A stretch of 64,000 bases of DNA, from NCBI RefSeq assembly GCF_041447285.1, contig NZ_JBGMEB010000008.1:1-64000 (forward strand), written 5' to 3'. Source of the stretch: Methanomethylovorans sp041447285. Its GTDB lineage: Archaea > Halobacteriota > Methanosarcinia > Methanosarcinales > Methanosarcinaceae. The notes under the pieces are model-generated. The model made no database searches. It was not told the DNA's origin and saw only the letters and a program-made list of their open reading frames with translations. Made by a program: the position numbers and the translations under genes. The stretch's first letter is position 1. The number at the start of each line of letters is the position of its first letter. This document shows, piece after piece, positions 1-8,186 of the stretch.

Positions 1-12
1 TATCGTAGAATC

Positions 13-480
13 TTACATGAAATTATTAGAACTGTCAAATTGGTTTTCCTGACAAAAAAAGAAAATATTGGCTAAAAAAGAAGCCAATATCTTCATCAAG
101 GAGTGAAAACTGTCAAACTTAGGTTTATTCATTTTCCATGAACCTGCAACCTGATTCACCACCAATTGGCTATCACCTTGAACGACTATATCTGTCCATA
201 TAAGGTCAATTGCTTGCTTTAGTCCTTCGATAAGCGCTGAATATTCGGCCTGATGACTATACCATTTTCAATGATTATGGCTTCTATCGCGTGCACCTGG
301 ATTAGGGACCGCGCCGCCATCGAATTGCATTACATTAATGATTTTATCTCCTTTGATTGGGCTGGCAAAGCTTAGGGTTGCACAACCGCCAAACAGCAAA
401 CCACTCGAAGCAAGAGTAGAATCCTTTGAATAACAGCTCAAGCTCTTACTAGAATCAATATCTATAGAATCAGAATTTAA
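13..480 (-). pseudogene. Broken ribonuclease HI family gene
   Basis: On the minus strand three RNase HI blocks can be read, but not in one frame. Near 290-330 the active-site start FDGGAVPNPG is readable, continuous with an open N-terminal extension reaching back toward 480. A middle scrap (IENGIV) lies in a second frame. From about 262 down to 120 a third stretch reads HQAEYSALIEGLKQA, then VQGDSQLVVNQVAG and SWKMNK, the usual second half with the catalytic Glu and Asp. Only about 20 codons lie between NPG and QAEYSAL, where about 30 are normal, so there are deletions as well as frameshifts. The third frame runs to a stop near 13. The pseudogene lies directly downstream of tRNA-Val. Sequencing error cannot account for the missing codons. 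Confidence 0.75.
65..90 (-). terminator. Hairpin plus T-tract at the 3' end of the RNase HI remnant
   Basis: Perfect 9-bp arms ATATTGGCT (65-73) and AGCCAATAT (82-90) enclose an A-rich loop. Read on the minus strand the hairpin is followed by TTTTCTTTTTTT (down to about 53), the layout of an intrinsic terminator. It lies inside the remnant reading frame, so it may postdate loss of the gene. A 10-base direct repeat AACTGTCAAA flanks it on both sides. Confidence 0.4.
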
Positions 481-483
481 AGA

Positions 484-557
484 TGGGCCCGCTGAGATTC
501 GAACTCAGGATCCCCGCCGTGTAAAGGCGATGTCATAACCGGCTAGACCACGGGCCC
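484..557 (-). tRNA. tRNA-Val (anticodon UAC)
   Basis: The minus strand folds into a full cloverleaf of 74 nt without an encoded CCA. The acceptor arms are GGGCCCG and CGGGCCC with discriminator A. The anticodon stem TCGCC/GGCGG carries the loop TTTACAC, giving anticodon TAC (Val, GUA and related codons). The variable loop has 5 nt and the T arm is CTGAG-TTCGAAT-CTCAG. There is no intron. The 3' end abuts the RNase HI remnant. Confidence 0.95.
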
Positions 558-770
558 ATAAAGTTTTCAAGTAGATTATTCGTTGACGGTTTCGTCTTCG
601 AGCAACCCCTTAATGTAACTAGTTGTATTTAACCCTTTTTGGTGGAAGAGGAAATTCAGCCATGCCATTGTCGCATTGAGGATGGTCTATCTATATTTTC
701 GTTATCATTAATACTTTTAACACAGATGCTGCACAGAGCCAGTATTTAAATAATAACGAAGTAATATAGC

Positions 771-1391
771 TTGGTAATGCCTCGTGATGCAAGTGAAGAA
801 AAGGAAATAGAGGTAGTAGAGGAGTACATTGGAGATTACGGAAGTGTCCGATCCATAGTACGTGAGGCCCTTCCATTTGAGATCATAGCAACAATGGGAG
901 GAGTCATTGCAGGTATCATTTTCTCCGGTATGACTAAAGAACTGCAACTGATCCCCGGCTTGATAGTTATCGCGCCCGCAGTGCTTGGCATGCGCGGCAA
1001 TATTTCCTGTACACTAGGTTCACGCCTTGGCAGTGCGATACACATGGGTCTTATCACGAAGATAGAGAACAATCCTGAGCTTACCAATAACATTGGCGGC
1101 TCATTGTTATTGAGTTTTGTCATTTCAGCAATTCTTGGGCTAATGGGTCACTTCGTGACAATTGCTTTTGGCCTTGAAAGTGCCGGTGCGCTGAAACTCA
1201 TGTTCATAGCTGTGCTGGCAGGGGTATCATCAGGGCTCATACTCGTAGTAGTGGCTGTTTTCCTTGCTCTTGGAATGTTCAGGTTTGGTTTTGATCCGGA
1301 TAATGTCGTTACCCCCGCCATTGCTACCATCGGGGATATAGTTTCCATGCTTATGCTTTTCTTGGCCGCCAAGGTGGTGCTTTTCCTATGA
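771..1391 (+). CDS. MgtE-type divalent cation transporter membrane half (first copy)
   Basis: This 206-residue protein is mostly transmembrane and corresponds to the integral-membrane (MgtE) domain alone, without the cytoplasmic N and CBS domains of bacterial MgtE. The stretch GLIVIAPAVLGMRGNISCTLGSRLGSAIHMGL matches the conserved MgtE membrane block with its small-residue helix (described as motif, residues about 63-94). A second conserved segment, FGFDPDNVVTPAIATIGD, has the acidic residues that line the ion path in the family. The start is TTG 771 or, more likely, ATG 777. No strong ribosome site is visible. The stop overlaps the next start (ATGA at 1388), so the two halves are translationally coupled and probably form a heterodimer. 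Magnesium or cobalt as substrate is inferred from the family. Confidence 0.85.
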   Translation: MVMPRDASEEKEIEVVEEYIGDYGSVRSIVREALPFEIIATMGGVIAGIIFSGMTKELQLIPGLIVIAPAVLGMRGNISCTLGSRLGSAIHMGLITKIENNPELTNNIGGSLLLSFVISAILGLMGHFVTIAFGLESAGALKLMFIAVLAGVSSGLILVVVAVFLALGMFRFGFDPDNVVTPAIATIGDIVSMLMLFLAAKVVLFL

Positions 1392-1945
1392 CCTATTATA
1401 CAGTAAAGGGAATTGTTGCACGAGGTTTTCCTATTCTGGTGACAACTTCCCTTGTTGGTCTGATCACCGGGCAGATCCTGAATTACCGGCTTGACCAGCT
1501 TGTATCTATGCCTATTATTCTGCTACTAATTCCTTCTCTTATCAAGATAGGAGGCGATACCGGAAGTATGCTGGGAGCCAGGATTTCCTCTGCCCTGCAC
1601 ATGGGTTTTGGAGGACATATCACAAAAGATCCGGTTGTCAGGAATAGCGTACTGGCAGCGCTGATAGTGGGATTAAGTGCAAGTGCCGTGTTGAGTATCC
1701 TGATCTGGATCACTGGTCACTTGTTAGGAATCGGAATTGGTTTTTTCATACTTTTCCAGATCTGTATGATGGCAGGGAGTATTGAACTTATATCAGTATT
1801 CTCTACCACTGTGTTCATTTCCTTTATGTCCCACCGATTCGGACTGGACCCCGATGACACAGTGATCCCTATTATTGCAACACTGGGAGACCTTGTTGGT
1901 GTTGCAGGTATCTTTGTAACTCTGCGCATGATGAACATGCTATAG
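1388..1945 (+). CDS. MgtE-type divalent cation transporter membrane half (second copy)
   Basis: A 185-residue membrane protein homologous to the preceding gene. It has the same LLIPSLIKIGGDTGSMLGAR block near residues 45-65 and FGLDPDDTVIPIIATLGD near residues 150-168. It begins at ATG 1388, overlapping the upstream stop by four bases. Splitting the MgtE membrane unit into two adjacent single-domain genes, followed by a PhoU/TrkA-C protein, suggests a heteromeric channel whose gate is a separate soluble protein rather than fused CBS domains. The transported ion is not determined by the sequence. Confidence 0.85.
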   Translation: MTYYTVKGIVARGFPILVTTSLVGLITGQILNYRLDQLVSMPIILLLIPSLIKIGGDTGSMLGARISSALHMGFGGHITKDPVVRNSVLAALIVGLSASAVLSILIWITGHLLGIGIGFFILFQICMMAGSIELISVFSTTVFISFMSHRFGLDPDDTVIPIIATLGDLVGVAGIFVTLRMMNML

Positions 1946-2003
1946 TTATTAATCAAGAAAACATATCTTCACATTGAAAGTTAACCCGAGCTGATAAGAC
2001 ATT

Positions 2004-3212
2004 ATGAGTCCAAAAGAGATACGATATACTCCAAGAAACCTCAAGGACATGCTCATTGAGATGAAAGACACCTCTGAACTTATGGTAGATCTGGCATATT
2101 CTGCAATGATCTATGACAATGTGGACATTGCTGAAGAGGTAGTGCGCCTTGAAGATAAAATGGACACTCTTTATTATCACATGAAAATATCTGCCCTCCT
2201 GAGCACCAGGCGTGTGGAAGAAGCCGCAGAGATGTCAGGTGTCCTGCAGGTTGCACAAGCCTCAGAAGGAATTGCCGATGCTGCAGGAGATATTGCAAAG
2301 ATCGTACTTATGGAAATGGGTATACCTATGGAGCTGAAGCTTGCTCTGAGGGAAGCTGCTGAGACCATAATCAGGGCTACTGTTCATCCAGACTCCAAAA
2401 TAGCAGGCCATGCTCTTGGCGACGTGGAAATGGACACCGAGACAGGTATGTGGGTCATTGCTATTCGCAGGCAGAATGACTGGATCTATAATCCCGACCA
2501 TGAAACAAAGATCAGGGCTGACGATGTGCTCTTTGCAAGAGGGCATGACGAAGGTGTTCCTCTTTTCGTAGAACTTGTAGCAAATGAAAAGTACATTGCA
2601 AAAGAAGTAAAGCATGAAAAAGTGTTGCATGACCTCGAAAAAGCTGTGGACATAATTGTGGATATGAAAGATATGGCTGAAATGTCAGTAGGTCTTGCAT
2701 ATTCCGCACTGCTTTTTGATAATGAGGACATCGCTGAGGAAGTAAAGGCCATCGAGTATAAAATGGACTGCATGAAGCATGAATTGCAGCACTGGGTCCT
2801 GGAAACTGCCAAGCATGTTTCTGATGTAAATCAGCTGCGAGGACTCTTGCACCTTGCAAATGCCTCCGAATCCATTTCAGATGCAGCATATGCAATTGCA
2901 GATATTGTGCTGCGTGATATTGAGCTGCATCCAATTGTAACCATTGCAGTACGTCAATCTGATGAGGTCATAACCCGTCTTACTGTGGCTAGCTGCTCTC
3001 CGATAGTTGGAAAGACATTCGGGCAGCTTAAGCTTGAAACCGAGACCGGGGTCTATGTAATGGCTGTAAAAAGAGGCGACAAATGGATCTACAGCCCTAA
3101 AAAGAACACTCAGATACAGGTGGGGGACGTTCTTATAGCCCGTGGGTCACACACAGGAGAAGAAGCGCTAATAGAAATGTGTGCCTGCCCTTTGGGTGAA
3201 GGAAATAAATGA
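2004..3212 (+). CDS. Tandem PhoU / TrkA-C regulatory protein
   Basis: The 402-residue soluble protein is an internal duplication. Residues about 10-110 and 205-305 are PhoU-like helical units; compare LMVDLAYSAMIYDNVDIAEEV with MSVGLAYSALLFDNEDIAEEV, which align almost residue for residue. Each is followed by a TrkA-C (RCK C-lobe) unit, about 120-195 and 318-395, with the paired phrases DDVLFARG and GDVLIARG. TrkA-C domains bind small ligands and gate cation channels. Lying 58 bp after the two MgtE halves on the same strand, it is probably their regulatory subunit. ATG 2004 is the first start after the gap; the upstream ribosome site is weak. Confidence 0.8.
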   Translation: MSPKEIRYTPRNLKDMLIEMKDTSELMVDLAYSAMIYDNVDIAEEVVRLEDKMDTLYYHMKISALLSTRRVEEAAEMSGVLQVAQASEGIADAAGDIAKIVLMEMGIPMELKLALREAAETIIRATVHPDSKIAGHALGDVEMDTETGMWVIAIRRQNDWIYNPDHETKIRADDVLFARGHDEGVPLFVELVANEKYIAKEVKHEKVLHDLEKAVDIIVDMKDMAEMSVGLAYSALLFDNEDIAEEVKAIEYKMDCMKHELQHWVLETAKHVSDVNQLRGLLHLANASESISDAAYAIADIVLRDIELHPIVTIAVRQSDEVITRLTVASCSPIVGKTFGQLKLETETGVYVMAVKRGDKWIYSPKKNTQIQVGDVLIARGSHTGEEALIEMCACPLGEGNK

Positions 3213-3240
3213 TACCCTTATCTAAGGGTATCTATTCTTT
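3211..3240. terminator. Bidirectional terminator hairpin between convergent genes
   Basis: Perfect 10-bp inverted repeat: GATACCCTTA (3211-3220), TC, TAAGGGTATC (223-232 of that kilobase), then TATTCTTTTT on the plus strand. It overlaps the stop codons of both the PhoU/TrkA-C gene and rpiA, so one element can serve both transcripts. Confidence 0.65.
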
Positions 3241-3922
3241 TTACAGAACCATCCTTATTCCCGACGAACACCATATCTGCAACGTCATTGAAGATTCCGT
3301 GTTCAACAACTCCAGGGCACATAGATAAGGCAATAGAGAGAGCTTCCACGTTATCTATGGTTCCAAAAGATGCATCTATCACGAAGTTCCCATTATCAGT
3401 GATTACAGGCCCATCCTTCCGTGATGCAAGGCGAAGCTGTGGTTCTCCTTCAAGTTCCCGTACGTATCTCATGACCAGTTCCTTTGCATAAGGTAGCACT
3501 TCTATTGGTACGAAATGGTCAAGTTGTTCCTTCATTTTCGACTCATCGACCACAACCACGAATTGATCCGCAGAATATGCAACAACCTTCTCCCTGGTAT
3601 GTGCAGCTCCCCCACCTTTGATCACATTCAGATCAGCATCTACCTGATCAGCGCCATCTATCGCAATGTCAAGATCAGGATATTCAGCCAACGTTGTAAG
3701 GGGTATGCCTGCTTCAATAGCCAGCATTTCAGACTGATAGGATGTGACAACAGCCAACACGTCCAGACCATCTGCTACCCTTCTGCCTATTGCTTTAATT
3801 GCATAAGCCGTAGTAGAGCCAGTACCGAGTCCTACCACAGTTCCATCATCTACTAAACAAGCAGCAGCTTCTCCAGCTGCCTGCTTTCCTGTGCTACCAG
3901 ATGTAGCGTTCCTTTCCTGCAT
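3218..3922 (-). CDS. rpiA: Ribose-5-phosphate isomerase A
   Basis: Interconverts ribose 5-phosphate and ribulose 5-phosphate in the cytoplasm; in methanogens this supplies nucleotide and cofactor ribose. The 234 residues match the family length. The phosphate-binding loop GLGTGSTTAYAI is at about residues 31-42, DGADQVDADLNVIKGGGAA at about 90-108 carries the catalytic acidic/Lys-Gly-Gly-Gly segment, and the C-terminal GIFNDVADMVFVG is typical. It follows aspS by 13 bp and ends the argH-gatD-aspS-rpiA run. ATG 3922 lies a few bases after GTGAG, a plausible ribosome site. Confidence 0.95.
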   Translation of the reverse strand: MQERNATSGSTGKQAAGEAAACLVDDGTVVGLGTGSTTAYAIKAIGRRVADGLDVLAVVTSYQSEMLAIEAGIPLTTLAEYPDLDIAIDGADQVDADLNVIKGGGAAHTREKVVAYSADQFVVVVDESKMKEQLDHFVPIEVLPYAKELVMRYVRELEGEPQLRLASRKDGPVITDNGNFVIDASFGTIDNVEALSIALSMCPGVVEHGIFNDVADMVFVGNKDGSVKRIDTLR

Positions 3923-3935
3923 GTTCTCACTTACC

Positions 3936-5264
3936 TTATGGGGATAGTCTTCGTCTGTCTCTTGGGAACAATACTACATCACGTATGTTCTCAACTCCCA
4001 GCATTGTCATTACCAGACGTTCGCATCCGACACCCCATCCGGCATGCGGAGGCATTCCATATCTGAAAGCTTTCAGATAGAAATCGAATCCTTCGGGATT
4101 GAGTCCCTGGGATTCGATCCTGTTCTTTAGCATATCATGAATGTGTATACGCTGTGCACCGGATGATAGTTCCATTGTCCTGTGCATCATATCAAATGAC
4201 TTGCTGAACTGTGGCCTGTCCTCGTATGGCATTGCATAGAATGGTTTAATCTCTGTAGGCCAGTCAATGATGAAATAGTGAGAAACTCCCATTTCTTTGA
4301 ATACATGGGCACCAATAGTATGTTCAGAAAGGGTGCTGAGGTCATCTCCCCATTTGAGTGTCTCTTCACCATGAGTATTTACTATTTCCAGTACTTCATC
4401 GTAGGTGAGCTTCGGGAATGGCACTGCCGGGACCTGCAGATCTATGCCAAGCACTTCAAGTGACTTTGCAGCATTTTCCTTCACGTGAGCATAAACATAA
4501 GCGATCATGTTCTCAAGGATTGCCATAACATCGAAGTGGTCGCAGAAACTTGCTTCTATATCAATAGAAGTTGCCTCATTGAGGTGTTTTCTGGTATCGT
4601 GTTCCTCTGCTCTGAATATGGGGCCTATCTCAAAGACCCTGTCAAGTCCTCCTGACATAAGGATCTGCTTGAAAAGCTGAGGGCTCTGGTTAAGGAAAGC
4701 TTCTCTGTCAAAGTATGTTATTGGGAATAGGGATGTTCCACCTTCAGTTGCAGTAGCTACTACCTTTGGGCTTGTAACATCGACAAATCCATTGTCACTA
4801 AGATATTTTCTGACTGCCTGAAGAGTTTCATGGCGTATTTTAAAGATAGCTGTGGTCCTGTCTCTTCTCAGGTCCATGAACCGGGAATCCAGGCGAGTGT
4901 CCAGCTCGGCCTCAACTTTTCCTGTAGTATCCATGGGCAGAGGAGACTCAGCTTCATTTAACAACTTAATCTCTTTAGGGATGAGCTCATATCCTCCGGG
5001 GGCTTTTGCTTCAGCTTTCACGGTAGCAGTGACAGTGATCACAGATTCCCTTACAAGCTTTCTGGCAGTTTCAAGAAGTTCGGCGTCAGTCTTCTTTTTG
5101 ACAAGGGTTACCTGTGCACGGCCTTCTCTGTCACGCAGTACGACAAAACAAATGCCTCCAAGGTCTCTTACTTCGTACACCCAGCCAGCTAAAGTCACTT
5201 CTGAACCATTCATAGCTGCAGGATCTATCTGGGACGTATAATGTGTCCTTAAGTTCAATGACAT
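3936..5264 (-). CDS. aspS: Aspartyl-tRNA synthetase, archaeal type
   Basis: Class II synthetase charging tRNA with aspartate. The 442 residues comprise an N-terminal OB-fold anticodon domain (about 20-110) and a catalytic core: motif 2 near FRAEEHDTRKHLNEAT (about 222-237) and motif 3 near GVGCERLVMTMLG (about 415-427). Archaeal AspRS enzymes are either strict or also charge tRNA-Asn. Here the loop in the OB domain reads AKAPGGYELIP, with Pro where strict enzymes usually carry Lys; this is consistent with a non-discriminating enzyme, though the other marker position is Tyr rather than His, so I hold it only loosely. It sits between gatD and rpiA. AAGGTGA precedes ATG 5264. Confidence 0.95.
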   Translation of the reverse strand: MSLNLRTHYTSQIDPAAMNGSEVTLAGWVYEVRDLGGICFVVLRDREGRAQVTLVKKKTDAELLETARKLVRESVITVTATVKAEAKAPGGYELIPKEIKLLNEAESPLPMDTTGKVEAELDTRLDSRFMDLRRDRTTAIFKIRHETLQAVRKYLSDNGFVDVTSPKVVATATEGGTSLFPITYFDREAFLNQSPQLFKQILMSGGLDRVFEIGPIFRAEEHDTRKHLNEATSIDIEASFCDHFDVMAILENMIAYVYAHVKENAAKSLEVLGIDLQVPAVPFPKLTYDEVLEIVNTHGEETLKWGDDLSTLSEHTIGAHVFKEMGVSHYFIIDWPTEIKPFYAMPYEDRPQFSKSFDMMHRTMELSSGAQRIHIHDMLKNRIESQGLNPEGFDFYLKAFRYGMPPHAGWGVGCERLVMTMLGVENIRDVVLFPRDRRRLSP

Positions 5265-5344
5265 ATATTCACCTTATTAGTAGTAATTTTTACATAAGTA
5301 CGATCTTTGCATTATAAAAGCAATTACTTTTATATAAACAATAT

Positions 5345-6601
5345 TTATTCAAGACTTTTTTCATTGATCTCAAATGAAACGTTTTCAATCATCATTTTTT
5401 CCACTGTTTTGAGATCAGAAGACTGGCTCAGCACCCACATGAGCTTTACAAGAGCAACTTCAGGCAGCATGTCCTCTCCTTCAATAGCTCCTGCTTTTAG
5501 TATATCCCTGCCGGTATCATACACACGGTCACACACACGCCCGTGCAGGCATTGAGAGGTTATTATAACTGGCACTTTCATAGAAGTTGCACGCTCTATC
5601 ATAGGTACCCATTCGGAGGATACATGTCCTAGTCCAGTACCCTCTATTACAATGCCTTTGTATCCTGCATCAAGATAATATGATATTATGTCGGGATTTG
5701 CTCCTGGTGTAAACTTTACCAGTGCACATTTAGGCTCAAAACTTCCTCGAAGTTCGAGTTCATGCGAGTTTCTCTTATTATAGTCCAGATGAGTGTGTAT
5801 CTCGCCGGTATGATAGTCCACAAAACCTATAGGTTCTGAATTAATTGACCTGAATGCATCTCTTCTTGATGTATGCATTTTCCTTACTTTGGTGGCTCGA
5901 TGTATATCACAGATATCATCGGATTCACTGCCATGCATAACCACACACACTTCCGAGATGTCACTAACAGCTACCTTAGCTGCACATATTGCATTCATCG
6001 CGTTGTCGCTGCTTGGCCTGTCGGCACTGCGCTGGGAGCCCACAAACACAATGGGAACTGGTGTCTGGACCATAAAAGAAAGTGCAGCAGCCGTATACAT
6101 CATAGTGTCCGTACCATGTGCGATGATAATCCCATCTGCGCCGCCTTTTATCTCTTCCACCACAGCTCTGGCAAGCTCTTCCCAGTATTCCGTCCTCATG
6201 TTCTCGGAAAGGATATTATATATCGCCCTTCCGGAGAAATCAGCAATTTCTGTAAGCTCTGGGATGGCTTTTAAGATATCATCCGCAGAGAACCTCGCAG
6301 TAACTGCACCTGTTCTGTAATCTATCTTGCTTGCAATAGTACCGCCGGTAGAAAGAATGGAAACCTTTGGCAATTTTCCCTTAGTTGTCTTTTTTGCCTC
6401 AGAGGTGCTGGCAGAGCCAATCTCCTGAGTCTTTGCAGCTTTCTGAAGCAAGGTTATCTTTGTGTTATCAGGAGAGATACCTGCATTATAACCATTTGAC
6501 ATCTTGAGGACAATATGATGTGTAGTGCTCGGCATCACTATGCCCTCGTATCCTACACCGTCCTTTTCTATCCTTATCTTGTCACCCTGTTGGAATTCCA
6601 T
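5345..6601 (-). CDS. gatD: Glu-tRNA(Gln) amidotransferase subunit D
   Basis: GatD is the archaea-specific asparaginase-like glutaminase that supplies ammonia to GatE for conversion of Glu-tRNA(Gln) to Gln-tRNA(Gln). After an N-terminal barrel domain (about 1-75) comes the L-asparaginase core: STGGTIASKIDYRTGAV (about 86-102) with the nucleophilic Thr, AHGTDTMMYTAAALS (about 162-176), and GSQRSADRPSSDNAMN (about 190-205). The length of 418 is normal. I start at ATG 6601 because the in-frame GTG at 6610 lies in its ribosome-site region. It lies 27 bp after argH and 80 bp before aspS. gatE is not in the window. Confidence 0.95.
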   Translation of the reverse strand: MEFQQGDKIRIEKDGVGYEGIVMPSTTHHIVLKMSNGYNAGISPDNTKITLLQKAAKTQEIGSASTSEAKKTTKGKLPKVSILSTGGTIASKIDYRTGAVTARFSADDILKAIPELTEIADFSGRAIYNILSENMRTEYWEELARAVVEEIKGGADGIIIAHGTDTMMYTAAALSFMVQTPVPIVFVGSQRSADRPSSDNAMNAICAAKVAVSDISEVCVVMHGSESDDICDIHRATKVRKMHTSRRDAFRSINSEPIGFVDYHTGEIHTHLDYNKRNSHELELRGSFEPKCALVKFTPGANPDIISYYLDAGYKGIVIEGTGLGHVSSEWVPMIERATSMKVPVIITSQCLHGRVCDRVYDTGRDILKAGAIEGEDMLPEVALVKLMWVLSQSSDLKTVEKMMIENVSFEINEKSLE

Positions 6602-6628
6602 GAAGATCACATCTGCTGATTACATTGA

Positions 6629-8107
6629 TCACGCTTTGGTAATATTTTGTTTCACAAGTTCTACGAGCGTATTTAAGGAAGCTTCAGAAGCGTTTTTCAA
6701 TGTAGTTATCTCTTCTTCTGTCTGCTTCATAGTTTCTTTTCTTCTGATGATGGCCTTTTCCATTTCTTCAAATGCAGGGCCACCGATGACCTTTCTTTTC
6801 TTTATATTTGAAATAGGATCAAGGGCTTCACATACCATCTCTTCTGTAAGTCCCTTGGTACTGAGTTTTATCCCCAGGACCTTGTCTGTCACAGCATCTA
6901 TCTGTTGCAGATGGATTTCTCCTTCTCCTCTTGCAAGTACGCCTACGACTTGATGAGCTGTCCTGAAGGGTATTCCTGTCACTCTCACCAGCGTATCTGC
7001 AAGCTCGGTAGCGGTGGTAAATCCCATCACGGACTTTGAAGCCATGACTTCGTTGTTGACTTTCATAGTCCTTACCATACCCTCCATCATACGTACCGAG
7101 CTTCTGGTAGTTTCCAGAGCTTTCCACATGTTAGGTGTTGCTTCCTGCAGGTCACGGTTGTAGCTCAAAGGAAGGGCTTTGCATGTGGTAACAAGAGCCA
7201 TCAGTGACCCAACCACCACACCGCTTTTTCCTCTCAGCAGTTCTGCAGTGTCGGGATTCTTTTTCTGTGGCATTATGGATGATGTGGATGCATAGCGGTC
7301 ATCCAGCTCTATGAAAGCGAATTCTGAGGTAGACCAGATCACAAGCTCTTCTGCCATTTTACTTAAGTTTATGATGAGATTTGTGAGCACAGCGGTACTT
7401 TCTATTAGAAAATCCCTGCTGCTGACAGCATCCATGGAATTCTCCACAAGGCCGCCAAAACCCAGCAGTTGCTGGGTGCGTTCCCTGTTGATGTTGAAGC
7501 CTGTGGAAGCAAATGCAGCAGCTCCCAGAGGGCAGAGGTTAACTCGTGAATATGCACTCTTAAGACGTTCCACATCCCTGCCCAAAGCATCCATATGGGC
7601 GATAAGATGGTGAGCCAGTGTAGTGGGCTGTGCATGCTGCAGATGTGTAAAACCAGGCATTAACGTCTCAATATTTTTGGCTGCAAGTGAACCTAAGGTA
7701 CGGCGTAGAAGTTGTAATTCCTCCATGAGCGCAAGCATCTCTTCGCGCAGGGTTAAACGAATGCATGTTGCAACCTCGTCATTGCGGGATCTTCCTGAGT
7801 GCATCCTGCCTCCCACATCCTCGCCAACCATATCGATAAGTCTTGATTCCAACGAAATATGAATGTCTTCGTAAGTATGATCCAGTTTCTCGATGCCTTC
7901 TTCCCTGATGTGTAATAGTCCATTGAGGATACTGGAACAATCCTGTTCCTTTATTATTCCCTGTTCCTTTAACATGATGGTGTGGGCAAAGTCCACCATT
8001 ATGTCTGCATCGAATATCCACTTGTCCGACTTCATTGAAGAAGTGAACTCCATTATGTCCTCATCGGGCGTGCTGGCCAAACGCCCTCTGCGCAGAATAT
8101 TACTCAT
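6629..8107 (-). CDS. argH: Argininosuccinate lyase
   Basis: Last step of arginine synthesis: argininosuccinate to arginine plus fumarate, in the cytoplasm. The 492 residues show the fumarase/aspartase superfamily signature SSIMPQKKNPDTAELLRGKSG (split here as SSIMPQKKNP then DTAELL, about 278-293). They also show GRMHSGRSRNDEVATC (about 100-115) and TPGF-like GFTHLQHAQPTTLAHH (about 151-166) with the general-acid His. Ribosome site AGAGGTAA precedes ATG 8107. It heads the minus-strand run with gatD, aspS and rpiA; the pairing with tRNA genes looks like shared transcription rather than shared chemistry. Confidence 0.95.
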   Translation of the reverse strand: MSNILRRGRLASTPDEDIMEFTSSMKSDKWIFDADIMVDFAHTIMLKEQGIIKEQDCSSILNGLLHIREEGIEKLDHTYEDIHISLESRLIDMVGEDVGGRMHSGRSRNDEVATCIRLTLREEMLALMEELQLLRRTLGSLAAKNIETLMPGFTHLQHAQPTTLAHHLIAHMDALGRDVERLKSAYSRVNLCPLGAAAFASTGFNINRERTQQLLGFGGLVENSMDAVSSRDFLIESTAVLTNLIINLSKMAEELVIWSTSEFAFIELDDRYASTSSIMPQKKNPDTAELLRGKSGVVVGSLMALVTTCKALPLSYNRDLQEATPNMWKALETTRSSVRMMEGMVRTMKVNNEVMASKSVMGFTTATELADTLVRVTGIPFRTAHQVVGVLARGEGEIHLQQIDAVTDKVLGIKLSTKGLTEEMVCEALDPISNIKKRKVIGGPAFEEMEKAIIRRKETMKQTEEEITTLKNASEASLNTLVELVKQNITKA

Positions 8108-8186
8108 CTGTTACCTCTTTTATTTCATTGAGAATCAGGTTGTAGCGTGGTTACGGTCTGTACACTTAAAAAAGAATCGGTATTAA

